From positions 9,018,930 to 9,082,929 of the forward strand of contig CM065325.1 in NCBI GenBank assembly GCA_033032175.1: 64,000 nucleotides of DNA, written 5' to 3'. Within the stretch, counting starts at the first letter, position 1. Each line of letters opens with the position of its first letter. This DNA comes from Saturnia japonica. Lineage: Eukaryota; Arthropoda; Insecta; Lepidoptera; Saturniidae. Of the stretch, positions 46,423-59,500 are shown in pieces. A model generated the notes under the pieces. The model saw nothing but the letters and a program-made list of their open reading frames with translations. It was not told where the DNA came from and searched no databases. The position numbers and the translations under genes were made by a program.

Positions 46423-47548
46423 TCATTTGGTCTCACTCTTAGGATAATTCATTCTTTCTGATAGAACTTCTTCAACAATCTTTTGTATTATTAATCTATC
46501 TTCAGCTTTAATATCTTCGGGTTTCGTTTTATCGTCGTAAATTTTCCTATCTATAAGTCTTACAATAACCTCTTCAACTATCGAGTTTACATTTTCGTCA
46601 GTACGATTTACCTCATCTACTTCGATAGTTACTATTTCAGGTTTTGCCTGTGTTTCTAGTTCTCGGTCTTCTATTTCTCTTTCTGACACAAGTTTCAGCT
46701 CAGGAACATTACCTCTTTCGTCTTGTTCCGAGTCCTCTATAATGTCAGATATTATATTCTCGGAAAGTTCATCAGCAACATGTTTGTGTCGTTTCATTAT
46801 TTCTTTTAATTTTTCTTTGGCAGAAGCAACAACTTCGTTTCTAGTTTCTGATTTAATTTTTTCAATAGCTCTTTTCTTTCTTTCTTGTCTTAAAATTTTA
46901 AGTTCTTCAATAGCTTTCTTTGCCTTTACTTTTGGTGTATCAACTTCGGCTTCTTGGTTAGTCGATGTTATTACGGAAGTATATTCTTCTGGAACGATTT
47001 CATTCTCCGTTTCAATGATTTCGTTTTTTATCGAATTGTCAGTTGGTTGTACTTCAACAATGAAATCACTTTCAATTTCCTCTTTAATAATTCCATCAGA
47101 TACCTCATTCTCCGGAGCTTCTTTTGTATTTTCATCTTTAGACATTAATTTTTCACCACTACTACTTTCCTCCGCAATATAACCATCTATAATTTTATGA
47201 CCATAGGGATACTCACGAAAATCTTTTCTTTCTAGAATAAAAATAGCTGGTTTTGTTTTAATTCTGATGGGCGGTAATAATTTATAATTCACAGCTATGT
47301 GTGAAAATGATTCAATACTATCCAAGATAAGGTGACTTTGCATAAAGTATTTGAGGTTGGGTGAGTATTTACTCTTGGCTTCAACAAAGAGATGTGTATA
47401 TTCTTGTAAATGCTCTAATTGTAGTGATTCGTTTTTACTGTATTTCCAATTATCATTTATCTGTGTAAAACGTGTAACACCTGTCTGAGCCGCTAAGTTA
47501 CAGATGTGCACATGTACAAAAGGCTCGTTTTTCAATAGCTTGTGAAAC
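46423..47548 (-). CDS. ALG12: ALG12 exon 8 with long acidic tail
   Basis: The acceptor is TTTGTTTTCAG. It encodes the family's C terminus ([39 protein letters not shown]) and then about 260 further residues rich in Glu, Lys and Ile, with heptad-like stretches ([20 protein letters not shown]). The stop is at 46423-46425. The tail has no membrane segment. Confidence 0.95.
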
Positions 47549-50500
47549 CTGAAAACAAAATAACTGTAATTATATACTATAATGAATATGAAACTTTCTT
47601 ACGTAATCTATCATGGTTTGCATTATGTAAGCCAGGTTTAAAGTACCTATTAAACTCTAAATATTATACATACATACATAAATCACGCCTCTTTTCCAAC
47701 GGGGTAAGCAGAGATTACGTCCTTCCACTTGCTATGATTCTGGCATACATCTTCAACATTGATCAATCTTTTAATGCATGCTCATCGGTTTAGAGTACTC
47801 TTGGCCAGATTTGGCTTGACCTTTCATTCAGAACGTTTCCGATTTGATCGTGGAACGTTCGTCTATGCCTTCCTCCTTCAAGTTCCAATATTCCCATTCA
47901 CACAAGTCTTATAAATCTATCTAGCCATTGTTCTTTCATTCATTCTCTCACCCCAAACCATTCAAGCATCCCTTTCTCAATACGTGTGACTATATCTTCT
48001 TTCACACTACAGCATTCTCTTATCTACTATGACTATTTCTTATCCTATCACTCAATAATATATATAATATTTTGATTGAAGAATGGTAGAAGTTGGTGTG
48101 CCTGGTTTGATTGCGTAAGCAACACAGCCTGCTTGTGCTACTGTAGTCCGCTCCGAAGGGTGTGGTTGGCAACACTAACTGGCACACGACCAGCAATTCA
48201 GTCCCCAGGTGTAGCAACCTATTGTAGGTGTATTGCACTAACCACTCATCATCAAGAGCATGCCCGTTTTTCATTTTATATCATAACTAGCTGTGCCTCA
48301 CGGTTTCACCAGTGTTAATTTTATCCGACAAACACCGCGCTGCAAACGCACCCAGGTAGCCTATCATAATAATTGTTCTCACTTATTGTACTTGCACAGC
48401 TACAGCTTTCCAGGTTACTTACTACTTATATTACTACAGTCATAAACCAGAGCCGAGCGTTAAATTATTTTAATTTTCCATTATCTCCTAAACTATGTGT
48501 CCAAATAACATGATATAGGTAAAGGGCAAAGTTTCACTTCATAAAATTGCCTTTATGATGAAGTAACTTTTTTTCGTAAGGATTAATATGCCATGCCTAA
48601 AAATAATGCTCATAAATCACGTTTTAATTTTCAACAAATTTTTGTCAGAAAATATCTTATTGTGTCTTATGTTTATGAGATATGGTATCGCGGCCTTTTG
48701 TTAGATATACAGGTGGGCCAGAAAGGCGTACGATTTTAAAAACACTTGCGTTTGAACCTTATGAGTTGGAGCTGCGCGGTTGGTGGTGATGAGAAACTCG
48801 GTTCTCGGAAATTTAGTCGCGATGGATCGCTTCACCGGAGCACAGCGTGCATTCTGCGTTAAACATTATTATAAAAATGGCGATTCGTGCGCTATTGTTC
48901 GACGTTTATTTCGGCGTGAGTTTGGATTACATGACGTAAATAAGTGTCGGAAGGAAAGTGTGATTCGATCGTGGGTCAGAAAGTTCGAAGCTACTGGTTC
49001 GACTCTCAAACAGAAGCCTGCGGTACGCCCAAGGTCAACAAGAGCGGAAGACACAATTGAACAAGTTAGAGCTTCAGTTCAACGTAATCCTGGTCTATCG
49101 ACTCGCAAGCGATCAGCTGAACTTGTGGTGTCCAGAACATCTTTGCGTCGCATTTTGTTGAAAGATTTGAATTTGCACCTGTATAAAATTCAACTTGTGC
49201 AGGAATTACTACCTAATGACCCAATTTTACGACGAGCTTTTGTTGAAACAATGTTGGAACGCTTTCAGAGTTTCAACAATATTCTGTTCTCCGACGAAGC
49301 CCATTTTCACTTAAATGAGCATGTCAATAAACAGAATTGCCGTTACTGGGCTGCAGAGAACCCACCTGCAAAACATCAAAAGCCTCTGCATTCGCCGAAA
49401 GTAACCGTTTGGGCGGCCATATCAGCACACGGAATTATCGGACTCTATTTCTTTGAAAATCAACAAAAGCAATCTGTCGCTGCAACAATTTGAAGCCTAT
49501 AATCGTGCGACGGGTTTTCAACAATATGGTGCGACATGCCATACATCTAATGCTTCGTTGGCGGCCGTAAAAGAGATGTTTGCTGGGAAATTGATATCGC
49601 ACCGAGGTGACATTGCATGGCCGCTTAGAAGTCCGAATCTAACGCCACCGGACTATTTCATGTGGAAATACCTGAAAAGCAGAGTCTACTCCAATGACCC
49701 TGCCACGATTAACCAGTTGAAGATAAATATCCGAGAAGAAATGGTACTATTCCTCGCAAAATATGTCAGCGAGTTTTTACTAATTTGAGGTTCAGATTCG
49801 AGGAATGTTTGCAGCGGGATGGCGCACACTTGAATGATATAATTTTTAAGAAATAAATTTCCCAGATGTCTATTTTAATTGAAATAAAGATGTGTATGTG
49901 TATTGTATTTAGTTTTTTTTTTTTTTTTTTTTTTTTAATTCGCAAATCTTTCTGGCCCACCTGTACTATAGCTAGAACGCTATAAGCTCGGCCTTCCCTA
50001 ACGTTTGCGGGACGCGAGGCAGCAGATTTTTATGAATATACACGGAATTAGATTAACCTAAATCTTCAGATAAATTTAGATATGATATCGCAAGTATGAG
50101 GAATATCTAATGATAAATATAATATTTTAACATAAATTACAGCAGTATGTAGCAGACGTGTTCAGTCTTAGTATTAGATATTAATTTTAGCTTTATACCT
50201 CAAGTGGTGTTCGAGAAAATTGTTTTGACACACGGATATAAATACAGAAAAAAAGATGGCCGACAAAGTCATTCTATAAAGATTTTGTTTAACCCAAGAA
50301 ATTAGCAATAATAAAAAAAAACAATCTAAGTCACTTGCAGATGCTAAACTTGATGAATAATTTGATTTCATCTCCTCTGGTAAGTGTATTATGAATGGCT
50401 TCTATATGTCATTGTAATTTCGATCAATATCCGATCCTTTTCAATTGTCATTGCGTGATTCACACATTCAATCCATTAAGCCTTAGAATACTTTGCAAAT

Positions 50501-53500
50501 CTATGTGTTCAAGTTCTGCAATCTGATTTAAATTTGTGCTGAGATCTAATTTTGCAATTTGTTTTTCACAAAACCCCATACCATTTCAATTGGGTTAAGG
50601 TCTGCATGGTATGGGGGCAAGCGTAGTACTTTGTGGGCTTGACTTTTCAGTATTTCATCGATTACGTACTTTTTTTCTACCTGTAACGACTGGATAAACT
50701 CGTATAATTTAGATCGCATCATATTTGAATTACATGTAACATCACGTTCTTGTAGCCAAGTGAGCATTGTCTACTTCAAGGCGGATTTCGTTCGTTTTTT
50801 GTCTAATCCGACGTTGTGGTACGAAGCGTTGTCTAATACAACTGTCTATCGCAGTAGCAAGTATGGTAATATTTTCTCTTCAGTCCACTTTTTAAAATTT
50901 TGGTGATTCGTGTCATCATTGATAGTCTCCTGATTTACTTTTAGATTTAAAAATCAGACGACTACCATTGACTAAACCTCAATCTCCACCAGCATGAACT
51001 ACTATCAAACGTGGTCCAGCTCAAATTTCTTTTAAATGCTCTCTTTGTTTATGTTTAAGTGAATGCCAGCATTTGTATGTGGTGTCTGAAGAATTCACAT
51101 ACGTTTCGTCTACGTACACAATATTTCTACCTTCCACGCTGTTTGTTTTTTGTTTTAACAGATAATACTGTCTTTTATATACAATATCCGTATTTTCCAC
51201 CAAAAAAGATCGCTTTCTTTATAGTTTTTTTTTCCATTGAAACCCCATACAATGGACACGTTATTTAAAGAATTCTCGCCCAGAGTTCAAAATACCACCC
51301 ATCTTTCAGTTCCTTTAGAATTATTTTGATTGTTGGTAAGTTGTTTTTTATATCCATAATACTTATTAAACTTTTCTACGTATTACACCTGTATATACGA
51401 AAAATATAGGCGAGTAGCAATTAGAATTCGTGTCCTGATATTGTTTGTATATAAGCTTTACGGATCATCTACACACAACTTGTTTTTTACTTGGAAGGGT
51501 CACTCTTTGTTCATCATTAGTCTCAACATAGCCAAAGCTAGACTCTGTGAAGGGGCAGGCGTGCAAATAGCCGTGCTCCTGTAGCGGGTTGAGAACCTTT
51601 ACGACTAACACGGGGAGACGTGTCTGTCCAACTTCGTCTATTCCAGCCCATGCAAAACCTGAGGGGATCATCCAACATCAAAGCCAGTAGGCAAATTAAG
51701 AAATCGCTTACCGATACGCTTCCGGCTGCGGGTCGCAATCCTCCAGCAACGTACGCGGCACTGTAGCTTTCTTCTTGGTGCCCACCAGTTTTCGATAACA
51801 CGAAGCACTAATGGTATCTAGGCTATATTATGTGATATTGTTTTTTGCGGGAATAAATATATTAATATGCGTTCCAGAATGGAGATGGATTCAAATGTTA
51901 TAAAATCCAAATTCAGCGCAGCAGTAATTGCGCGCACGCGGCGGTCGGCGATCAGTTTGCGACTAAAAAAAATACCCAAAGGCAGTGCTGCCAAACGTCA
52001 CCCCCAAGCTCGCACGTAGGCTAGTTAGACAGTGGGATGTCTGCTACACCACTCTGGATACAGTTGTTTATGAAGTTATTATAGCAAACATTAGAAAAAA
52101 GGCATATTCATGACCAGTTTATTTTATAATAGGAGTCTATCGGGAAATTTGGTAGAAAATTACAGATTTATTAATATTCTAACGTCTCTGCAGTACGAGA
52201 GTATTGAAAACATCGCTATATTTTTGCCCACAATAACTATCATAATACAATTTTTTTTAAGATAAACGTTCGCTTTTCTCATTCTATATCTTTTCATTTT
52301 CGGTCTTTTCTATCTTTGACATATTTTGCTACATTAAGAAGCATTATTTTTGCTTGACTATTCAACATTTTAAATCGCAGTGTCGGTAATTTCATCTTGG
52401 TAAAATTATCTCATGTGTAGCAATCACAAAGACAAAATCGTGCAAGTCTTAGCACGTCAGCGTTAGCGTCAAACGTCTATTGCTACCAGCGGCCGGTAAC
52501 ATATTAACTCATTGGTCGGTTTTGTTCCCTTCCCGCATTCTGCAAACGTCAGAGAAGGCCGAGCTTATAGCGGTCCGGCTATAAGGACCAATATTTTCTA
52601 GAACATTGAATTTAGGTATCATTAACTATTACGCCAGCGCACGCAGAAAAAGCAGTTCGGGAGCACTTTCACTTCAAACTTACTTAACAAAGGTCAATAT
52701 TTAAGGCTAGCTGAGAGGTTATAGCCTAATATTATTCCTCGGTGATCTAGCTATATTATTATTAAACAAAGAAACAAAAAAACTCTTCCGCTTTATTATA
52801 TAATAATAACAAATATTTTAGTAATTAACATAGATAAAAAAGGAATAATTACCTCGACATGGCTACTCCGCCCGGATAATTTGTCATTGCCACTAATACA
52901 AAAGCGAGCGACATAACAATATTACCAATTACAAGAACAATTGTTCCCCAAAATAATAATTCATATATCGGCGCTTTCGTTCGTCTTATATAACTGAAAT
53001 AAACGTACATATACTGAGTTTAATATTATGGTATTTGATTAATAATTGTTTTTTATGTATCCTTCCCAAGTCTATTCATTTAATTCTTAATTTTTCCAAT
53101 CCTTTTATTTTTACCAGACTTCAAAAAAAGGAGGAAGTTCTCAATTCGTCTGTAATTTCGTTTTATTGTATGTTTGGGCATAACTTTTTTGTTGAAATTA
53201 TTCTTTTTCGCATTGGAACTCCTCAAAATTATTGTAGGTTTTTTTTTGTCTTATATATTTGTCATTATATAGGACACTATAACACTATAGTGTTATACTC
53301 TGTCCACATGTATTTAAGTCAGAAATGTAAAATGTTATCAAAGTACCGTAAATGCGACATTCATACACTAGACGTCAGAGTAAAAAGACAAAGCGGCCGC
53401 AATGTGACGCGCAATACTCCTCCCACCCACTTCTGCATTTCTCAGCCGTGCTCATATATAGAGAATCTATAAAGTGTAGTGCAGGCTAAGTATATGTAGA

Positions 53501-56500
53501 GATGAAAATGTATGAAAAGCGTTTGCGCCCTTGGGAGAAAGCACGGGCTCTCGAAGGCATCACTTAGTTTTCAATAAATATAGAAAACGATAGCTGGTAC
53601 AAACTAAAAAATTCTAATACTTAAGTGAGCCTGACACTTTTATCTAAAAAAAAATATTTCTCAGCCTAGTTAGTGTAATTGTGTTATTCTCATTAAGACA
53701 CCGGGAAAAAATACTAAACTAACTAAGAGAGCTTGGGAACACCTGCTTATAGGCATATCTTTCCGAGAACTTTCGAATATTTCCAAAAACTCACAATAAA
53801 AAAGATGAATATTGTTTGTATTGAAAATATTACTTACATGTACGAGCAAGCCGCTGCCGACGCCATATTGAGTAATGGAAAGACGTATATAATAAAACGA
53901 AGTTCCTTGTGTGGTAAAAATGAATACAATATAATGTATACCAAGGCTGGAGCGGCGACCTGCACCATGCGTCTATCTAAATACAAACCCACGGGTATTA
54001 GGACAAGACTAGGTCCAAGTCCACGTGGTAATGCCGAGTAGAAATACCAGAGAAATGGCGATGTCTGTGTTTTAAGTTAAGAAAAAAGTGATTTTTTATT
54101 ATTTATAGATTTTAGTGTTTATCCACAATGTTAAATGACGATATCTAAATGCCTAGGCACAGTTCGAGAACGGGTACAGAAGTAAGGTTGCCTGAACACA
54201 CCTATATATAGGTGCTAGGCGACAGATGTTGAACTTGAGGGTGGTAGCTAACCAGGTGGGCACTGGAAAATGACCTACCATCATGCTATGGTTTCTTCAC
54301 AATGTTTCCGTTCACTGAAAACTCTGTCTCATTATAAGGAATCGAACTCACGTCGATCGACGCCGTGGCCGTAAACTCTATCACTGAGCCATCATTGCTT
54401 CGGTTGAGATTTTTTTATATTTGTAACTACTCCTGTGCCCGCTTGGAATTCCCACTAGTAAAATCTTAGGAATTAATCTATTATTAACCCCCGTAGCCAT
54501 TAACCTATTTTCCTAAATCCTTTCTCAGTGCTTAGGGGCCGTTCAAATATTACGTAACGCAATTTGGGGGAGGGTGGTCTTGTAAAACGATACGATACGT
54601 TACAAGGACGGTTCGAACAACGCGTTACGTAACATTATTTAATTTAATTTAAATTAAAAACTAGGTAATTAAGACTTTCCAAGATTGCAACCCTTTTCGT
54701 TTATATTTTGCGGGGAATCCCTCGATTGTATTGTAGGTCAATTTCATTTTGTTCTCCCAAGTTGGCAATCGTTTTTGTTTGTTTTACGGTACTCTCGACT
54801 GTACGCTCGAACGCCCCCTAACCTGTATGAACTATATCATAATATATAGTGGAACTCCAGTGTCTTAATTGTTTTTATTAAGTACAACATAAGATTATTA
54901 GTCAACAAAATATTGGAATATTACGATGCTATCAATACAAAGTAATATAAAGTGAGATGATTTTTTTGCAGCAACCTCTAACGGCTGTTGGGTATTAGTA
55001 AGAATCAATTTTCATTTATACCTAATAAAATTATCAAGTAGGTATAGTAGGTACTTAAAGTAAGCTCTGTAAAGTGACGTTACTAATCCTGACGATAAGC
55101 ACAGTACAATCTAAAAACAATGGCGATAAAAAAAAATCGCAATCTATCAGCAGGTATCGCGGTCATTTTGACCATCATGAATATCTCTTATAAAATATAT
55201 TAGACTACAATAATATTATTATATATTTAACTCATAAAATAATAATTAATAGAAAAACTTTTTATTTGCAATTGTATATAATTATATAGATAAGAACAAT
55301 ACAAGATAAGGAAATGTAAAATCAAAAACCTGCCAAGTGCGAGTGGGACTCGCGCACCGAGGGTTCCGTAATTGTTCAGTTACATTCACAAAAATAATAA
55401 GGTAGCATCGGCGAGCTTAGAGTTTTTAAAAGCTATTTACTTAACAAAAATAATACATTTTGGTTTTGGTTCATCGTCTTGTCGATTAAATAACGATGTA
55501 GGTAGTTCAGTTACCGTAATTGTCACCGCAAAGGCCATACATTGACTGATTTTATAGACATATCAATTTACAGTTATTCGAAATAGCCTTTTAGCATTGA
55601 TTTAAAATTGGTAATTCAGGTAATATATAAGTCAATGCCTATCAGCGCGTTTGTTTCATGTTCTGTATTTGCAAACAGCTAGTTTGATATAAATATTAAT
55701 TATTTTAAAACATGCTTTTAATCACGGAAGCCTATGTTACTCGCTGATAGTATAGCTTTATATTGGTGAAAGAATTTTTAAAATTAAAAGAAAAAGCCCA
55801 TACTATTTTCTAATTTAATCGCGAAAAGTTACTTGTACATATATTTTGATTTTTAGGGAAGAAATGTACTGGAAGGATAAATAAAAACTTTCTTATTTTT
55901 ACTTTTTTACAAACACGCAAATGTTTTGAAGGAGTAATTTGACCCCGCGAATCGCGACCACAAAACTACTAACCACTACTTTTAGAGTTTTGACTTTGAG
56001 AAAATTATGTCCTCTTTTTTTCGAACATGGTGCTGCAAGTTACGTATATAATTAAAACAAAACTCTCTTGTTTAAAGATAACGCTTAATTTTATTTTGTA
56101 CACAGTCACTTTAAACTTTTTTAATTTGATACTCGAGTACCAGTGTTAGAGTACCGGTACTCGACATTAGATGTCGCTGTGTAATACGGTTATTTTCAAA
56201 GCAGAAAGTTGATGCTATTCGAATAGGGATGTCACTACACTTTGTTACATGAATTACTTATCGATGATTTTCATTGGTCATACAATTTCGTTTTCAAATA
56301 TGTAATTTAATTTTTTAAGATTTTAAACTTCAGTATTTTGTCACTAAAAGTGGACAAATAATGTAATTATGGTAAAAATAAATATTGGTATCTATACAAT
56401 TAGTAAATCGATACATACATGCATACATAAATATCCATATATCATGGTTAAAAATATCGATAATATATGTTACCTATATGTTTTACCCATCCCTATCATT

Positions 56501-59500
56501 TACAGCTGTTTTACAAACTTAACTTTGCCGTTAGAAAACTATTGTCTCCATACATCAACATATGCCGCGGTGAGTTTACCAACTGCAAATAACAAAATTA
56601 ATTCTTATTAATTATCTAACTACAAATTCACAGTTTTTGGATTTTTTCCTTTACCTGTGCTACAAGACACTGCTTCTTGCCAAATTTCATGATTGTAGGT
56701 CAACTAGAAGTACCCTATAGGTTTTGTTCCCTTTGAAATTGTATAGAAATGAGACATAATCAGAAGTATCATTTGATTGCATTCACTTAAAAAAATTTTT
56801 TTTTTCACATCTTCAAGTGATTGCAGACCTTAGTTTTTGATATTAATTTCAACTTGATACCTTCACGCACTCCTGAGAAACAGGGTCAAGACAGACTGAC
56901 AGTCAGACAACGAAGTGATCCTATAAGGGTTCCTTTTTCTCTTTTTGAGGATCGGAACCCTAAAAATGCAGCAATAAATAGGAAATATAAATAAAAACTT
57001 TGAAAATACTGTATTAACATAAAAAGGATACACCCCATTCAGAGCTTTTATTTAGAACTGTGTTGAACCAAAATCCAACAGCTTCAGGCCATAAAACTTT
57101 TCCCCAAAATATGGAATCCACAAACACTGTCATCGCTAATAAAGCTATAGCAGCTGGTACAATTATTTTGAATAACCTGTACAAAGAAAACATTATTAAT
57201 ATTTGTTAATGTTTTAAATGAAAAATATTTAAAAGTATAATATTAATTACATTTTTTGATGTAAAATCGTTTATTGAAATTGAAAACCTTTACATTAAAA
57301 AAATGTAACATTAACAAAGCAATACTTTAAAGTGGGAGTATATTTTAAAATAAGTAAAATTAAAATGTCACATTTCAAGGTGCCATAATAGCAGCAAGTT
57401 ATAACTATTATTAATTTGTAATTATTTAAAACAGTGTTATAAAAACTTACATCTGTAGATTGATTTTTTTGAAATATAAATCCATGATGAGAAACAATCC
57501 AAAAAGCATTGCTAATTCAGACCTAAATATAATAATAGCAGCTCCTGATGAGATTAAGAATTGTTTATGTTTACCTAAAAGCCACCCTTCAAATGCTATC
57601 AGCACTGAAAATATAATTACAAATAAAAATAAAAAATAACAAGAAATAATGTTTTGTTCTTTATTACTCACTATCAATGAAAAAATTTTATTTTAAATTA
57701 TTAAAAAAAAAACTGTTTGAATGAGAATGAAATGATTATAATAATGTTTTTCCCTTTTGGTGCCTAGGAAAGTCAAGAGACTGGTTTCTTAAATAATTTG
57801 TTTAATAATCTTTATCATCTACTCAATTTAATGAGTTAATATACCTTGTGTAACATTCAATTATATAAGTCAAATTGTGGCAATACTCCTTGTCCTGGCT
57901 GTACATTTTCCATTATTGGACCAGCATTTTATTGAATAATGCCACCAAACCATGTTTACATTCATTGTACATGTATAATATGTATATTGTATTTTTTACA
58001 TTTTAATAACAAGAATAGTGAACATTGCAATATTATAATTATTAATAAAAAATGGAATGTTGACATCATTTTATTACATGAACAATTTCATATAATAAGA
58101 CAGAAGATTTTAAAATAAAACTGGGAAAAAAGTTGGGTACTCCTATGGTACACTCAAAGGTTATGATATCCTAAATTCTGCCTACACTAAGAACAGACTA
58201 ACACTTTAACAATAATGTATTTATTGTGTACAAAAATGAAAACACTAAAAGTAACAAGAGAACTAACTCTAAAGTGTGGCTACTAAAACATACAGATGGA
58301 ACATGGTAATAAATTATCAACTAGAAGGTGGTAAGTAGTAGCCCCTTATCGTCAGGCACGACATATGCTTGTTCGCCTCCTTAGTTGTATAAAAAAAGTC
58401 AGGCAAGCATTAGAATAATATTATATCAAAACCCCAGGCTGTTTTCTTTTACCAAAAGCTCAAGTTCAATAAACCATATCCAAAATCAACTCATTACTAC
58501 CATTGAACTATTGTACACTTTAATTATTATTTTCTTAAAAATATAATGAATATAATTTGGAATGCAACATTAAAATAGTCTTTTAATAACTCACCTAAAG
58601 GTAATGCCATAATATTTGGTAATGGACGGCTCAAATAGAACATGAAATGGTACTGAGTGACAGTGAGTAATGTGTACCACCAAGCATATGTATTTCCAAA
58701 CAGTTTCTGTAAAGCATCTTTCAGACGACCCCATGAGAGTATTACTGTTAGTGCCAATGTCAGACGAACTGTAAATAAGATGGTGTAATCTTTTATTATT
58801 AGTAATCGAAATTTTACTTGAATGCAATCATAAGTTAATAAAGTAATAGATATATTTTGATCAGTTTTGCTTTTATAATAATTTGTTGTAACTAGTTATT
58901 ATATTTTTAATTTTTCTTTCATAGTAGACCCATATTGATTAAGATTATTCAAATAATTTTGATTCAATCATTCCAGACTTGCTTCTGCAAAACATCCACC
59001 AGTGACAAAACACTCAATCACTTTCTATATATGAACTTCATGCAACAGCACCACACACTTAAGTGAGTTGACCTATCATGACTTCACATGTCTCAACTAT
59101 GTTTGTCTCTTTTGATTGTATACAGACAAATAGAATCAAATAGGTACATCCATCTCTTTTGTGTTTGCACTACACCTGTTCGTAATGTATAAGTTAAATT
59201 ATGCAGCTCGCAAACAACTGAATCATCGACTTGAGAATCATATCAAATATGACATGATCTACAACTCTCAAGTTGTTCAAGTCATATTATATTTTGTAGA
59301 AAACGTATTATTACTCAAAAATATTTTTTTTCTATAAATTTAAATAATATGAAATGTGCATAAACAAAGCAGTAAGCTTAAAATATAAATTTTAAATTAT
59401 GGCGAGAATTAAAAATTGTTTTAATTATATAAACAAAATTTTCACCAGGTAAAATGAAAATTTTTCAGATAATATGATTTATTTGTGATAAAATTAAATA

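Larger units (their letters stand above)
49969..52581 (-). mobile_element. 2.6-kb TA-targeting DNA transposon (IS630-like)
   Basis: Inverted ends of about 40 bp: TAGCTAGAACGCTATAAGCT on the left and TAGCCGGACCGCTATAAGCT on the right (minus strand), both continuing CGGCCTTC.CT.ACGTTTGC. The target duplication is TA (49967-49968 and 52582-52583). It carries a decayed minus-strand DDE transposase (50546-51350) and an unexplained GC-rich segment (51465-51830). Confidence 0.85.
48287..52805 (-). mobile_element. Helitron-like repeat B copy, split by two DNA transposons
   Basis: On the plus strand it starts ACTAGCTGTGCCTCACGG (48287) and ends at ACTCTTCCGCTTTATTATAT (about 52800). The left piece stops at TTAGATATA (48709) and the right piece resumes at AGGACCAATATT (52584). 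The uninterrupted order is seen on the minus strand of 36057-36680 (TTAGATATACTAAACACCAA). Confidence 0.65.

Noticed and set aside
46742..47182. 146-codon plus-strand frame
   Set aside because: It is the antisense shadow of the Glu/Lys-rich ALG12 tail.
53733..54041. 102-codon plus-strand frame
   Set aside because: It is antisense to ALG12 exon 6, which has conserved motifs and splice sites.
54330..54405. Possible tRNA gene from A and B boxes
   Set aside because: The boxes belong to the head of a SINE that has a second, longer-diverged copy at 26480-26820.
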